From NCBI GenBank assembly GCA_902490305.1, contig CABUDI010000027.1, positions 1-22,985 on the forward strand: DNA of 22,985 nt, read 5' to 3'. Shown here one piece after another: positions 7,866 through 17,953 of the stretch. A program made the position numbers and the translations under genes. Source of the DNA: an uncultured Collinsella sp. GTDB lineage: Bacteria; Actinomycetota; Coriobacteriia; Coriobacteriales; Coriobacteriaceae. How positions within the stretch are numbered: position 1 is the first letter of the stretch; each line of letters opens with the position of its first letter. The notes below the pieces were generated by a model, which made no database searches, was not told where the DNA came from, and saw only the letters and a program-made list of their open reading frames with translations.

Positions 7866-7884
7866 ACATGTTTAAACAACATGT
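7866..7884. promoter_or_regulatory. Palindromic operator upstream of malQ
   Basis: ACATGTT-TAAAC-AACATGT is a perfect inverted repeat with 7-nt arms, containing GTTTAAACAA (7870-7879). Read on the minus strand this is TTGTTTAAAC, the same 10-mer found twice between gntR and the PTS gene and, slightly altered, upstream of the ABC operon. It ends 3 bp before a TACAAT -10 candidate. Confidence 0.65.
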
Positions 7885-7886
7885 TC

Positions 7887-7892
7887 TACAAT
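7887..7892 (+). promoter_or_regulatory. Possible -10 box of malQ-glgP
   Basis: TACAAT lies 85 nt upstream of the malQ start and directly downstream of the palindromic operator, so bound regulator would cover the -35 region. No good -35 is recognisable, which fits either a weak or an activator-dependent promoter. Confidence 0.4.
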
Positions 7893-7976
7893 AGGAACAT
7901 CGACTCTAAAACTCGGGACGGGCTGTTCACCCATCTGCAGGCCGATCCCACAACAAGAAGGTTGGTGAGCACATCC

Positions 7977-9482
7977 ATGGAGCGTGCAAGCGGTGTTCTC
8001 ATGCCCATCTCGTCTCTGCCCGGACCGTACGGCATCGGCGGCTTTGGCTGGAATGCCTACGACTTTGTCGCTTTTCTTGCCTCGTGCAAACAACATTACT
8101 GGCAGATTCTGCCCCTTACGACGACGAGCTATGGCGACTCGCCCTATCAGTCGTTCTCGGCCCGTGCGGGCAACCCCAACTTCATTGACTTTTCCGAGCT
8201 CATCGAGGCAGGTTACCTGGAGCAGCGCGATATCGACGGCGTATACCTGGGCTCCGACCCCAGCAATGTCGACTATGGCGCCATCTTTGGTGGCCGTCGC
8301 CAGATTCTCGACCGTGCCGCCCAGCGCTTTGCCACTAACAAGCCTGCGGACTTTGACGACTTTATCCAGGCCAACGAGGACTGGCTCATCCCCTACTGCG
8401 AGTTTATGACCGTTAAGGAGGAGTGTGGCCTTAGGGCGTTTTGGGAGTGGCCCGAGGAGCTTCGCCGCCGCGGCGACGCCAGCAGCAAGGTTTGCGCCGA
8501 TCATCCCGAGCGCATGCTGTATCACCAGATGACGCAGTACTTCTTCGATCGCCAGTGGAGCCGCCTTAAGGCTTACGCCAACGAGCGCGACATCCTGATC
8601 ATCGGCGATCTGCCCATCTACGTCTCGCGCGACTCCGTCGAGATGTGGGCGAGCCCTGAGCTCTTTAAGATTGACGCCGCCGGCAATCCCATCAGCGTCG
8701 CCGGCACGCCGCCCGACCAGTTCTCGGCCACCGGCCAGTACTGGGGCAATCCCATCTATAACTGGGACGCCATGGAGGCAGACGGCTTTTCGTGGTGGGA
8801 GGGCCGCATCCGCGCCGCCCTGGGCATGTACGACGTTATCCGCCTGGACCACTTCCGCGGCTTTGAGGCCTACTGGGAGGTTCCGTTCTCCTCGCCTGAT
8901 TCGTCCTATGGCTCGTGGACACAGGGCCCCGGCCTCAAGCTCTTTAAGACGCTTGAGCAAAAGCTCGACACGCTGCCCATCATCGCCGAGGACCTGGGCT
9001 TCCTCACCCCCGGCGTCATCGACATGCGCGACAACTCGGGTTTCCCCGGCATGAAGATCCTGCAGTTTGCCTTTGAGGGCACCAACTCGTACTACCTGCC
9101 GCATAACTACATCGCCAACACCGTCGCCTATGTGGGCACCCACGATAACGAGACGGCGCGCGGTTGGTTTGAGGGAACGGCCACCCCGCGTCAGCGCAAG
9201 CAGACAGCCCTGTACACCCATCAGCAGGCCGGCGAGCCCATCACCGACGCGCTCAACCGAACCATCGCAGCCAGCGTGAGCGACACGTGCATCTACACCA
9301 TGCAGGACCTGCTCAACTTGGGCAACGAGGCGCGCATCAACACCCCCGCCACACTGGGCGGTAACTGGACCTGGCGCATGCTCGACGGCGCCATCACCCG
9401 CGAGCTCGAGCACAAACTCACCGACTGGACCGAGACCTACTTCCGCATCCCATCGGAAGCCGAAATCGAGCTTCCTCAATAG
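7977..9482 (+). CDS. malQ: 4-alpha-glucanotransferase (amylomaltase, GH77)
   Basis: A 501-residue cytosolic GH77 enzyme, the normal length for amylomaltase. It transfers 4-alpha-glucan segments between maltodextrins, releasing glucose and building chains long enough for phosphorylase. Landmarks are SGVLMPISSLPGPYGIGGFG at residues 5-24 (typical N-terminus), Asp291 nucleophile in RLDHFRGFEAYW, acid/base Glu338 in IIAEDLG, and Asp390 in GTHDNET. The ATG at 7977 is preceded by a weak GGTGAG; the frame runs further upstream through non-family sequence, and a GTG at 7965 is possible but badly spaced from AGAAGG. The next gene, 128 nt downstream on the same strand, is glycogen phosphorylase, the classic metabolic partner, so the two probably form an operon under the palindromic operator at 7866-7884. 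Confidence 0.96.
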   Translation: MERASGVLMPISSLPGPYGIGGFGWNAYDFVAFLASCKQHYWQILPLTTTSYGDSPYQSFSARAGNPNFIDFSELIEAGYLEQRDIDGVYLGSDPSNVDYGAIFGGRRQILDRAAQRFATNKPADFDDFIQANEDWLIPYCEFMTVKEECGLRAFWEWPEELRRRGDASSKVCADHPERMLYHQMTQYFFDRQWSRLKAYANERDILIIGDLPIYVSRDSVEMWASPELFKIDAAGNPISVAGTPPDQFSATGQYWGNPIYNWDAMEADGFSWWEGRIRAALGMYDVIRLDHFRGFEAYWEVPFSSPDSSYGSWTQGPGLKLFKTLEQKLDTLPIIAEDLGFLTPGVIDMRDNSGFPGMKILQFAFEGTNSYYLPHNYIANTVAYVGTHDNETARGWFEGTATPRQRKQTALYTHQQAGEPITDALNRTIAASVSDTCIYTMQDLLNLGNEARINTPATLGGNWTWRMLDGAITRELEHKLTDWTETYFRIPSEAEIELPQ

Positions 9483-9530
9483 GAGCTACCGCGCCCGACC
9501 CCTCCCCACCGTGCGGACGCGCTTGTTTTT

Positions 9531-9564
9531 CCCGCGCGAGGCCACCCCAATCCCCTCGCGCGGG
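9531..9564 (+). other. Stem-loop in the malQ-glgP gap
   Basis: CCCGCGCGAGG (9531-9541) and CCTCGCGCGGG (9554-9564) form a perfect 11-bp stem with a 12-nt loop. It is followed by CTTCTC rather than a T-run, so it is more likely an mRNA-stability or partial attenuation element between cistrons than a full terminator. On the minus strand no T-run follows either. Confidence 0.5.
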
Positions 9565-9610
9565 CTTCTCATGAATTGCAGACATGAAACAACCCATCAC
9601 AGGAGAAAAC

Positions 9611-11878
<2,268 letters not shown>

Positions 11879-11908
11879 TTTCACTTCCCTTACCCATCCT
11901 CTTGAGAA

Positions 11909-11939
11909 ACGGAGTCGTGGCGACACGGCTCCGTTTTTT
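11909..11939 (+). terminator. Intrinsic terminator of malQ-glgP
   Basis: ACGGAGTCGTG (11909-11919) pairs with CACGGCTCCGT (11924-11934) with one G-U pair and a GCGA loop, followed by a run of six T ending at 11939. It lies 30 nt past the glgP stop. Confidence 0.93.
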
Positions 11940-11979
11940 GTGCCCGCACGTTACCCTGCAACCCGACTCGACCGAAGAA

Positions 11980-12195
11980 TCTCGATCTGTAACAGCTACT
12001 CGGTAAAAACGGCCCCAGCTGTTACAGATTGAGACATACCGGCCCCTCCCCTTGGGTTTATCTCAATCTGTAACATCTAGCAGCTGAAATTCACCTTTGG
12101 TGTTACAGATTTAGATGAAATGGCCAGCTCAGGGAACCGTCTCGATCTGTAACATCTAACGTCCGAAATCGGCCCTACCCGTTACAGATCGAGAC
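11980..12195. repeat. Array of three stem-loops with an 80-nt period (TGTAAC repeats)
   Basis: Three consecutive inverted repeats share the arm TCTCRATCTGTAAC. Unit 1 is 11980-11997 with 12017-12034 (18 bp, one G-U). Unit 2 is 12060-12075 with 12101-12116 (16 bp, one mismatch). Unit 3 is 12139-12153 with 12181-12195 (15 bp, perfect). Loops are 19, 25 and 27 nt and differ, although AAA and CGGCCC words recur in loops and spacers. Left arms are spaced about 80 nt apart. The array fills most of the 456-bp gap between two convergent operons and contains no open frame of note. Function is unknown: candidates are a binding array, structured RNA, or a dispersed repeat family. Confidence 0.85.
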
Positions 12196-12227
12196 AAACG
12201 ACCGGTCAGACAATCCCAACACAAAGA

Positions 12228-12266
12228 AAGGCTCCCCTCTCGCCCAGTGGACGGGAGGGGAGCCTT
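12228..12266 (-). terminator. Terminator of the sugar ABC operon
   Basis: AAGGCTCCCCTC (12228-12239) and GAGGGGAGCCTT (12255-12266) form a perfect 12-bp stem with a 15-nt loop. On the minus strand it lies about 70 nt past the ATPase stop and is followed by TTCTTTG, a modest T-run. Confidence 0.75.
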
Positions 12267-12334
12267 ATATGTGACCGCGGCAAAAGGATGGCAATACCGC
12301 AGTCGCCCAAAGGGAGGGCCTGGATGCACCGGGC

Positions 12335-13534
<1,200 letters not shown>

Positions 13535-13551
13535 GTCTTTACCTTTCGATG

Positions 13552-13578
13552 TGCGGCGCCGCGCTGAGGGGCGCCGCA
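13552..13578 (-). other. Stem-loop between permease and ATPase genes
   Basis: TGCGGCGCC (13552-13560) and GGCGCCGCA (13570-13578) form a perfect 9-bp GC stem with a 9-nt loop in the 68-nt gap before the ATPase gene on the minus strand. No T-run follows, so an mRNA-stability or partial attenuation role is more likely than termination. Confidence 0.45.
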
Positions 13579-13602
13579 GAAACTTGCAAAACAGTTACGG
13601 CA

Positions 13603-14442
13603 TCAGCCCTTGACGGCACCTGCCACCACGCCGTCGATGATGTACTTCTGGCAGAGGATGTACATGATGACGATGGGGATAACGACCATCATGATGCAGG
13701 CCATCATGGGACCGAGCTCGACGTGGCCGTAGCCGCCGCGGAAGTACTGGATCAAGATAGGAATGGTCTTGTACTTGGTGGAGTCGAGGGTAAGGTAGGG
13801 CAGCAGATAGTCGTTCCAGACCCACATGGTCTCGAGAATGCCGACCGAAAGATAGGTGGGCTTCATGATGGGAAGGACGATCTTAAAGAACACCTGGACC
13901 GGGTTGCAGCCGTCGATCATGGCCGCCTCTTCGATCTCGAGCGGAATGTTCTTTACAAAGCCGGCGAACATAAAGACCGCCAGGCCCGCGCCAAAGCCAA
14001 GATAGATAAAGCAGATGTTGAACGGCGTGTTGAAGCCGATGCGGTCCGCCAAATTGGACAGCGTGAACATGAGCATCTGGAAGGGCACGACCATCGAGAA
14101 GACGAACAGGTAATAGAAGAAGTTCGAGATCTTGTTGTTGACACGAACCACATACCAAGCGCACATGGAGCAGCACACCAAAATCAGCACGACCGACGTG
14201 ACCGTGATGATGAGCGAGTACATAAATGCCGAGGCAAAGCCCTGCTCGTTAAGAGCGTGCAAGTAGTTTGCAAGGCCGTTGAACGTCTCGGGCGTGAGCA
14301 GATCGAACGCTGTGGTGGTGCTGATTGCGGTCGCTTTCTTAAAGGAATTGAGCGCGATCATGAACACGGGGTAGATCCACGCGAGCGACAGAATCGTAAA
14401 GAAGATTGAGAGCGCGCGGTTGATAACCTTATCGCGTTTCAT
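13603..14442 (-). CDS. Sugar ABC importer permease, MalG/LacG type
   Basis: A 279-residue inner-membrane protein with about six transmembrane segments; the first covers residues 8-30 (ALSIFFTILSLAWIYPVFMI). The cytoplasmic EAA loop is clear: EEAAMIDGCNPVQVFFKIVLP at about 193-213, with the conserved Gly that docks on the ATPase. It pairs with the upstream permease to form the channel. The start ATG overlaps the stop of the upstream permease by one base (TAATG), and AAGGAGGTG (14459-14451) is a near-perfect ribosome binding site, so the two proteins are probably made in equal amounts by coupled translation. The sugar cannot be named from sequence; nearby malQ and glgP suggest alpha-glucosides. 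Confidence 0.92.
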   Translation of the reverse strand: MKRDKVINRALSIFFTILSLAWIYPVFMIALNSFKKATAISTTTAFDLLTPETFNGLANYLHALNEQGFASAFMYSLIITVTSVVLILVCCSMCAWYVVRVNNKISNFFYYLFVFSMVVPFQMLMFTLSNLADRIGFNTPFNICFIYLGFGAGLAVFMFAGFVKNIPLEIEEAAMIDGCNPVQVFFKIVLPIMKPTYLSVGILETMWVWNDYLLPYLTLDSTKYKTIPILIQYFRGGYGHVELGPMMACIMMVVIPIVIMYILCQKYIIDGVVAGAVKG

Positions 14443-15296
14443 TACTGCTGCACCTCCTTGGACCTCGTGGCCTTAAGCTGAATCATGGAGATGGCTACGA
14501 CCAGGATGCAGAAGATGACTGCCTTGGCCTGGCCAATGCCCTGCCATGCGATACCGGCACGAGAATAGAACGTGTTGTAGATGTTCAGGGCGAGCATCTC
14601 GGTGGAGTGCGCGGGGGCGCCGCCGGTAAGGGCGAGGTTCTGGTCGAACAGCTTAAAGCCATTGGTGATGGACAGGAACAGGCAAATGGTGATGGTCGGC
14701 ATCAGGTTAGGGATCTTAACCTTCCAAAACGTCTGCCATGCCGTGGCACCGTCGACCTTGGCGGCCTCGATGTAGTCGGACGGAATGGACTGCAGACCAG
14801 CGATGTAGATGATCATCATGTAGCCGACCTGCTGCCACAGGGTCAGGATGATAAGGCCCCAGAAGCCGGCAGCGGAGTTAAGGGCAATGAGCTGGGCGCC
14901 CACGTTGGAGAGCAGGCAGTTGATCAGAATCTGCCAGATGTAGCCCAGCACGATGCCGCCGATCAGGTTAGGCATAAAGAAAATCGTACGGAAGATGTTG
15001 GTGCCTTTGAGCGCCTTGCGGGTGAGCGCCTGCGCAATTGCCAGGGCGATCACGTTGATGAGCACCGTCGACAGGAAGGCAAACGCCACGGTAAAGAAGA
15101 ACGACGTGGCAAACTGCGGATCGGACAGCGCGCGCACGTAGTTCGCGATACCGACAAAGTGCGCGTTGTTAATGGTAATAAACTGGCAGAACGAGAGATA
15201 GAAGCCCTGGATAAAAGGGATCACGAACCCGATCATAAACGCCAGGCACGTGGGCAGCATAAAGAGCGGCCACCAGCGCTTGAGTGCTTTGCCCAT
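14442..15296 (-). CDS. Sugar ABC importer permease, MalF/LacF type
   Basis: A 284-residue inner-membrane permease of the CUT1 (oligosaccharide) class with about six transmembrane segments, beginning with a hydrophobic stretch at 10-34. The EAA loop EAAKVDGATAWQTFWKVKIP (about residues 177-196) is intact. It follows the binding-protein gene after an 87-nt gap containing a strong hairpin and overlaps the next permease by one base. AAAGGA (15309-15304) precedes the ATG at 15296. CUT1 systems move di- and oligosaccharides such as maltodextrins or raffinose; which one applies here is not visible. Confidence 0.92.
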   Translation of the reverse strand: MGKALKRWWPLFMLPTCLAFMIGFVIPFIQGFYLSFCQFITINNAHFVGIANYVRALSDPQFATSFFFTVAFAFLSTVLINVIALAIAQALTRKALKGTNIFRTIFFMPNLIGGIVLGYIWQILINCLLSNVGAQLIALNSAAGFWGLIILTLWQQVGYMMIIYIAGLQSIPSDYIEAAKVDGATAWQTFWKVKIPNLMPTITICLFLSITNGFKLFDQNLALTGGAPAHSTEMLALNIYNTFYSRAGIAWQGIGQAKAVIFCILVVAISMIQLKATRSKEVQQ

Positions 15297-15316
15297 AAAA
15301 GGGTCCTTTCAATATG

Positions 15317-15352
15317 CAGGGGGCGGGCAAACCAACGTCTGCCCGCCCCCTG
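15317..15352 (-). other. Intercistronic hairpin between binding protein and permease genes
   Basis: CAGGGGGCGGGCA (15317-15329) and TGCCCGCCCCCTG (15340-15352) form a perfect 13-bp, very GC-rich stem with a 10-nt loop, 31 nt past the binding-protein stop on the minus strand. The bases after it (TATTGAAAGG) are not a T-run. Hairpins in this place, as in E. coli malE-malF, protect the upstream message and lower downstream expression; the same is inferred here. Confidence 0.7.
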
Positions 15353-15383
15353 TCGCTAATCAGATAGCTTGGGCAGCAACTGC

Positions 15384-16700
15384 TTACTCGGAAGCAGCCT
15401 TCTCGGTCTTCCAGCCATCGACGAAGGCGTTCTTGACGCCGTCCCACTTGGTGTTGTCGGCAGCGTAGGCGATCAGAGCCTGCTTGAGGTTCTTCTTCCA
15501 CTCCTCAGAGGGGATGTAGACGAAGTCCCAAGCGACGGTCTTCTTGCCGTCCTTGGCCATGGCAACGGCCTGCTGCGAGAAGACGTTGGTGGTCTCCTTG
15601 GCGCTCTTGAACGGAGCGGTCAGACCCATCTTGTCGGCGATGATGCTGGTCGGGGTGTCAGCGGTGACGCACCAGTACATGAAGTCCTCGGTGGCCTTCT
15701 GAGCATCCTCGGAAGCCTGGGAGCTCACGCACCAGTAGTTCTCGCCGCCGGAGCACAGGCCCTGGTTCTCCTCGCCGTCGACGCCGATGTAGATCGGCAG
15801 CATGCCGAGCTGGTCGTCGGTCATACCGGCCTTGGTGAGGTCAGCGTATGCCCAAGAGCCGTTCTGATAGAAGACGGCCTTGCCGGTTGCGAACTCGTTG
15901 GTGGCGTCGTCGCCGGTCTTGGAGGCAAGCTGCGAAGGATCGCAGGTGGAGTCGGTGATGTACAGGTCGAAAATCTGCTTGAAGTTGTCGAGATACTCGC
16001 CCTTGATCTCGTCGTCCTCCTGGTTGTGCTCCTTCTCGAACTCGTAGTAGAGCGGGAGGTTGGCGAGGTGGGTGGTGTAGCGCCAGCTGGAGGAGTCATC
16101 CATGCCGGCAGAAGTGAAGGCACCCTCAACGCCAAGCTCGTCCTTGCGGGCCTGGATGTCGTCAGCACAAGCCTTCAGCTTGTCGAAGGAGTTGATGTCC
16201 TCGGCCTTGTAGCCAGCCTTCTCGAGCAGCTGCTTGTTGTAGATGATGCCGTAGCTCTCCTGGACCCAGTCGATACCCAGATCCTTGCCATCGGACTGCA
16301 GAGCCAGGGAGTCGTCAATGAGCTCACCGCGGAGCTTGGTATCGGACAGGTCGGCGCAGTAATCCTTCCAGTTCTTAAGACCGGTAGGGCCGTTGACCTG
16401 GAACAGGGTCGGAGCGGAGCTCTTGGACATCTCGGACTTGAGCTTCTCCTCGTAGGTGTTGGAGGCGGCGGTCACGATCTTGACCTCGACGCCCTTCTCC
16501 TCCTTGTACGCCTTGGCGATCTCCTTCCACTCCTTGTCGACCTCGGGCTTAAATTGGAGGAAGTAGACCTCGGCAGCGTCACCAGAAGCAGAGGAGCCGG
16601 AGCCGGCGGAGCCACCGCAGCCCACGAGACCCAGACCAAGAACCGCAGCCGCGGAACCAGCAAAGCCCAGGAACTGCCTTCTGCTCATTTCGTTCTTCAT
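15384..16700 (-). CDS. Sugar-binding lipoprotein of an ABC importer
   Basis: A 438-residue family-1 extracellular solute-binding protein, first gene of the importer operon. The signal peptide has an arginine pair (SRRQFLGF, residues 6-13), a hydrophobic core and the lipobox LVGC with lipidated Cys28, so it is probably exported by Tat and anchored to the outer face of the membrane. A Gly/Ser linker follows (29-40), then the two-lobe binding domain. Features such as GIDWVQESYGIIYNKQLLEKAGY (about 142-164) and the NEFATGKAVFYQNGSW segment are typical of the oligosaccharide-binding class. The start at 16700 has an AGGGTGG ribosome binding site; an in-frame ATG at 16733 does not. Its ligand is not certain, but alpha-gluco-oligosaccharides fit the neighbours. 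Confidence 0.93.
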   Translation of the reverse strand: MKNEMSRRQFLGFAGSAAAVLGLGLVGCGGSAGSGSSASGDAAEVYFLQFKPEVDKEWKEIAKAYKEEKGVEVKIVTAASNTYEEKLKSEMSKSSAPTLFQVNGPTGLKNWKDYCADLSDTKLRGELIDDSLALQSDGKDLGIDWVQESYGIIYNKQLLEKAGYKAEDINSFDKLKACADDIQARKDELGVEGAFTSAGMDDSSSWRYTTHLANLPLYYEFEKEHNQEDDEIKGEYLDNFKQIFDLYITDSTCDPSQLASKTGDDATNEFATGKAVFYQNGSWAYADLTKAGMTDDQLGMLPIYIGVDGEENQGLCSGGENYWCVSSQASEDAQKATEDFMYWCVTADTPTSIIADKMGLTAPFKSAKETTNVFSQQAVAMAKDGKKTVAWDFVYIPSEEWKKNLKQALIAYAADNTKWDGVKNAFVDGWKTEKAASE

Positions 16701-16723
16701 TACAATCCACCCTTTCACACCGT

Positions 16724-16774
16724 GGCGGCACACTTTGCCGCCGCCTTCGGAGATTGGCTCGGGGACTTTGCCCC
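16724..16774 (-). other. Two small stem-loops in the leader of the ABC operon
   Basis: On the minus strand GGGGCAAAGTCCCC (16774-16761) and GGCGGCAAAGTGTGCCGCC (16742-16724) are adjacent hairpins that share the word GGCAAAGT or GGGCAAAGT on the 5' side. They lie 24-74 nt before the binding-protein start codon. They could shape the leader mRNA; no known riboswitch is recognised. Confidence 0.35.
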
Positions 16775-16806
16775 TTTTGCTGATTTTTACGATACGCTAT
16801 TTGGCT

Positions 16807-16822
16807 ACTTGTTTGAACAAGT
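16807..16822. promoter_or_regulatory. Palindromic operator upstream of the ABC operon, site 1
   Basis: ACTTGTT-TG-AACAAGT is a perfect inverted repeat with 7-nt arms, containing TTGTTTGAACAA, one base away from TTGTTTAAACAA. It lies about 107 bp upstream of the binding-protein start. Confidence 0.6.
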
Positions 16823-16883
16823 ATTACTAGAGCGGTAGAAAAACTTCGGTGAACGGTAATTTCAACTTGATACTTGACAAGTT

Positions 16884-16895
16884 TTGTATAAACAA
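16884..16895. promoter_or_regulatory. Palindrome-like operator upstream of the ABC operon, site 2
   Basis: TTGTATAAACAA (TTGTTTATACAA on the minus strand) differs by one base from TTGTTTAAACAA and from a fully symmetric TTGTATACAA-type site. Its centre is 75 bp from site 1. Just beside it, ACTTGACAAGT (16872-16882) is another short inverted repeat. Confidence 0.5.
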
Positions 16896-16917
16896 TTATT
16901 TGTTATCGAATGCAGAG

Positions 16918-16964
16918 AAAACGCCCGGTCAAGCCGATGTATCGTCGGTTTGACCGGGCGTTTT
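16918..16964 (-). terminator. Terminator of gntR (probably bidirectional)
   Basis: AAAACGCCCGGTCAAGCCGA (16918-16937) pairs with 16945-16964 over 20 bp with a single G-U pair and a 7-nt loop. On the minus strand the stem ends in TTTT followed by CTCT, giving a good terminator 42 nt after the gntR stop and separating it from the ABC operon. The plus strand also ends in TTTT. Confidence 0.88.
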
Positions 16965-17006
16965 CGCTTTGATGGCATGAGTCTCGTCAGGCTGCGAGCT
17001 AGCCGG

Positions 17007-17726
17007 CTATCGCTTGGAGTTGACGCGGTAGTGGAAGATCTCGGGATGCGTGCGGGCATGCGTGACCTCGAACAAGATGCCGTCCGAGGTGTACGACTGG
17101 CTCTCCATGACGGCAACGCAGTTGTATTTGCCGAGGTCAAGATAACTGCAGTCCTCATCGTTGGCAAGCTCGACGCTCACCGTACGGCGACTCGCCATCA
17201 CCTTGACGCCGCGTTTGTGCTCCAGATAGTCGTAAATTGACTTTGCGGCGATCTCGGGCGTCAGACCCTTGGCGATCGACTCCAAAAAGTAGCCGTGGTC
17301 CACCTGGCGAGCATTGCCGTTGAGGCTTCGGACACGCACTACACGAATCAGCTCCTCGCCCACCTTAAAGCCCAGGCGACGAGAGAGTTGCTCAGTGCAA
17401 ATCAAATGTTCAAAAGACTTGACCTCGGTCGATGCGACGGCATTGTTGCGCTTTGCAAATTCGCCAAACGACTCGACTTCCTCGAGTGCGCCCAGCATGT
17501 CGGTTTCGCCCTTGAGCCAAATAACGCGCACGCCCTTGCCGTGTATGGGTTGCACAAACATCTCGTCTGCCAGCATGCTCAAAGCGCGGCGGACGGTATT
17601 GCGCGTGCAGCCAAATTCCGCGGTCAGCTCGGCTTCGGTTGGCAGCATCTCCTGAAACGCATAGGTCCCGTTAATGATGCGCGAACGGATCTCGCGGTAG
17701 ATTCCTTCGTAAATCGCTTTTGGCAT
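17007..17726 (-). CDS. GntR-family (HutC/UTRA) regulator, TreR-like
   Basis: A 239-residue regulator. Residues 1-70 are a winged HTH (EIRSRIINGTY, LPTEAELTAEFGCTRNTVRRAL, then the wing IHGKGVRV). Residues about 90-235 form a UTRA ligand-binding domain, with the SIYDYLEHKRGVKV, DLGKYNCVAVMES and FEVTHARTHPEIFHY segments resembling the trehalose repressor TreR of Bacillus. In that family a phosphorylated disaccharide or related sugar phosphate releases DNA. The ATG at 17726-17724 follows GAGGTGA (17737-17731). It is divergent from a PTS permease gene with 227 bp between starts, a common regulator-target arrangement, and TTGTTTAAAC sites lie in that gap. It may also control malQ and the ABC operon, which carry similar sites. 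Confidence 0.88.
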   Translation of the reverse strand: MPKAIYEGIYREIRSRIINGTYAFQEMLPTEAELTAEFGCTRNTVRRALSMLADEMFVQPIHGKGVRVIWLKGETDMLGALEEVESFGEFAKRNNAVASTEVKSFEHLICTEQLSRRLGFKVGEELIRVVRVRSLNGNARQVDHGYFLESIAKGLTPEIAAKSIYDYLEHKRGVKVMASRRTVSVELANDEDCSYLDLGKYNCVAVMESQSYTSDGILFEVTHARTHPEIFHYRVNSKR

Positions 17727-17777
17727 GACTTCACCTCTAATGAATATGTATGGCTAGGCACGATAGCATTTCTTAAA

Positions 17778-17798
17778 GTTGTTTAAACCGATTATCGG
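17778..17798. promoter_or_regulatory. Operator candidate near gntR
   Basis: GTTGTTTAAAC (17778-17788) shares TTGTTTAAAC with the malQ site and the site at 17900. It runs into CCGAT-T-ATCGG (17788-17798), an 11-nt palindrome. It lies 52 bp upstream of the gntR start, suitable for autoregulation. Confidence 0.5.
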
Positions 17799-17840
17799 CA
17801 AAGCGACAAGATTTAACCGTTGACGGTTTCTGTCGCACCC

Positions 17841-17850
17841 AAACCGGTTT
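17841..17850. promoter_or_regulatory. AAACCGGTTT palindrome in the gntR-PTS gap
   Basis: A perfect 10-bp palindrome midway between the divergent genes. CCGGTT/AACCG words also occur just before it (17815-17829) as part of an imperfect inverted repeat. It may be a second kind of operator; it differs from the TTGTTTAAAC sites. Confidence 0.3.
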
Positions 17851-17887
17851 CGCTCAAAACTGCCGGTACGACAATCGTCTGGTCCTC

Positions 17888-17910
17888 TACAATGAATCCA
17901 TTGTTTAAAC
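17888..17910 (+). promoter_or_regulatory. Possible PTS gene -10 box and adjacent operator
   Basis: TACAAT (17888-17893) lies 61 nt upstream of the PTS start, without a clear -35. Seven bases further on is TTGTTTAAAC (17901-17910), the shared 10-mer. Protein bound there would sit at the transcription start, consistent with repression. Confidence 0.45.
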
Positions 17911-17953
17911 GTTTCACCACGCGCAACGCGCCTCGATATTCGGGAGGCAGAAC

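Noticed and set aside
7815..7976. Upstream extension of the malQ frame
   Set aside because: It would start inside the galE terminator region and cross the palindromic operator; family similarity starts at the ATG at 7977.
7872..9479. Long minus-strand frame opposite malQ, with similar long frames opposite galE, glgP and the prenyl synthase
   Set aside because: Codon-bias shadows of recognised enzymes; no ribosome binding sites or family features.
11980..12195. CRISPR array
   Set aside because: The repeated words alternate in orientation to form hairpins, there are only three units, spacers share words, and no cas gene is present.
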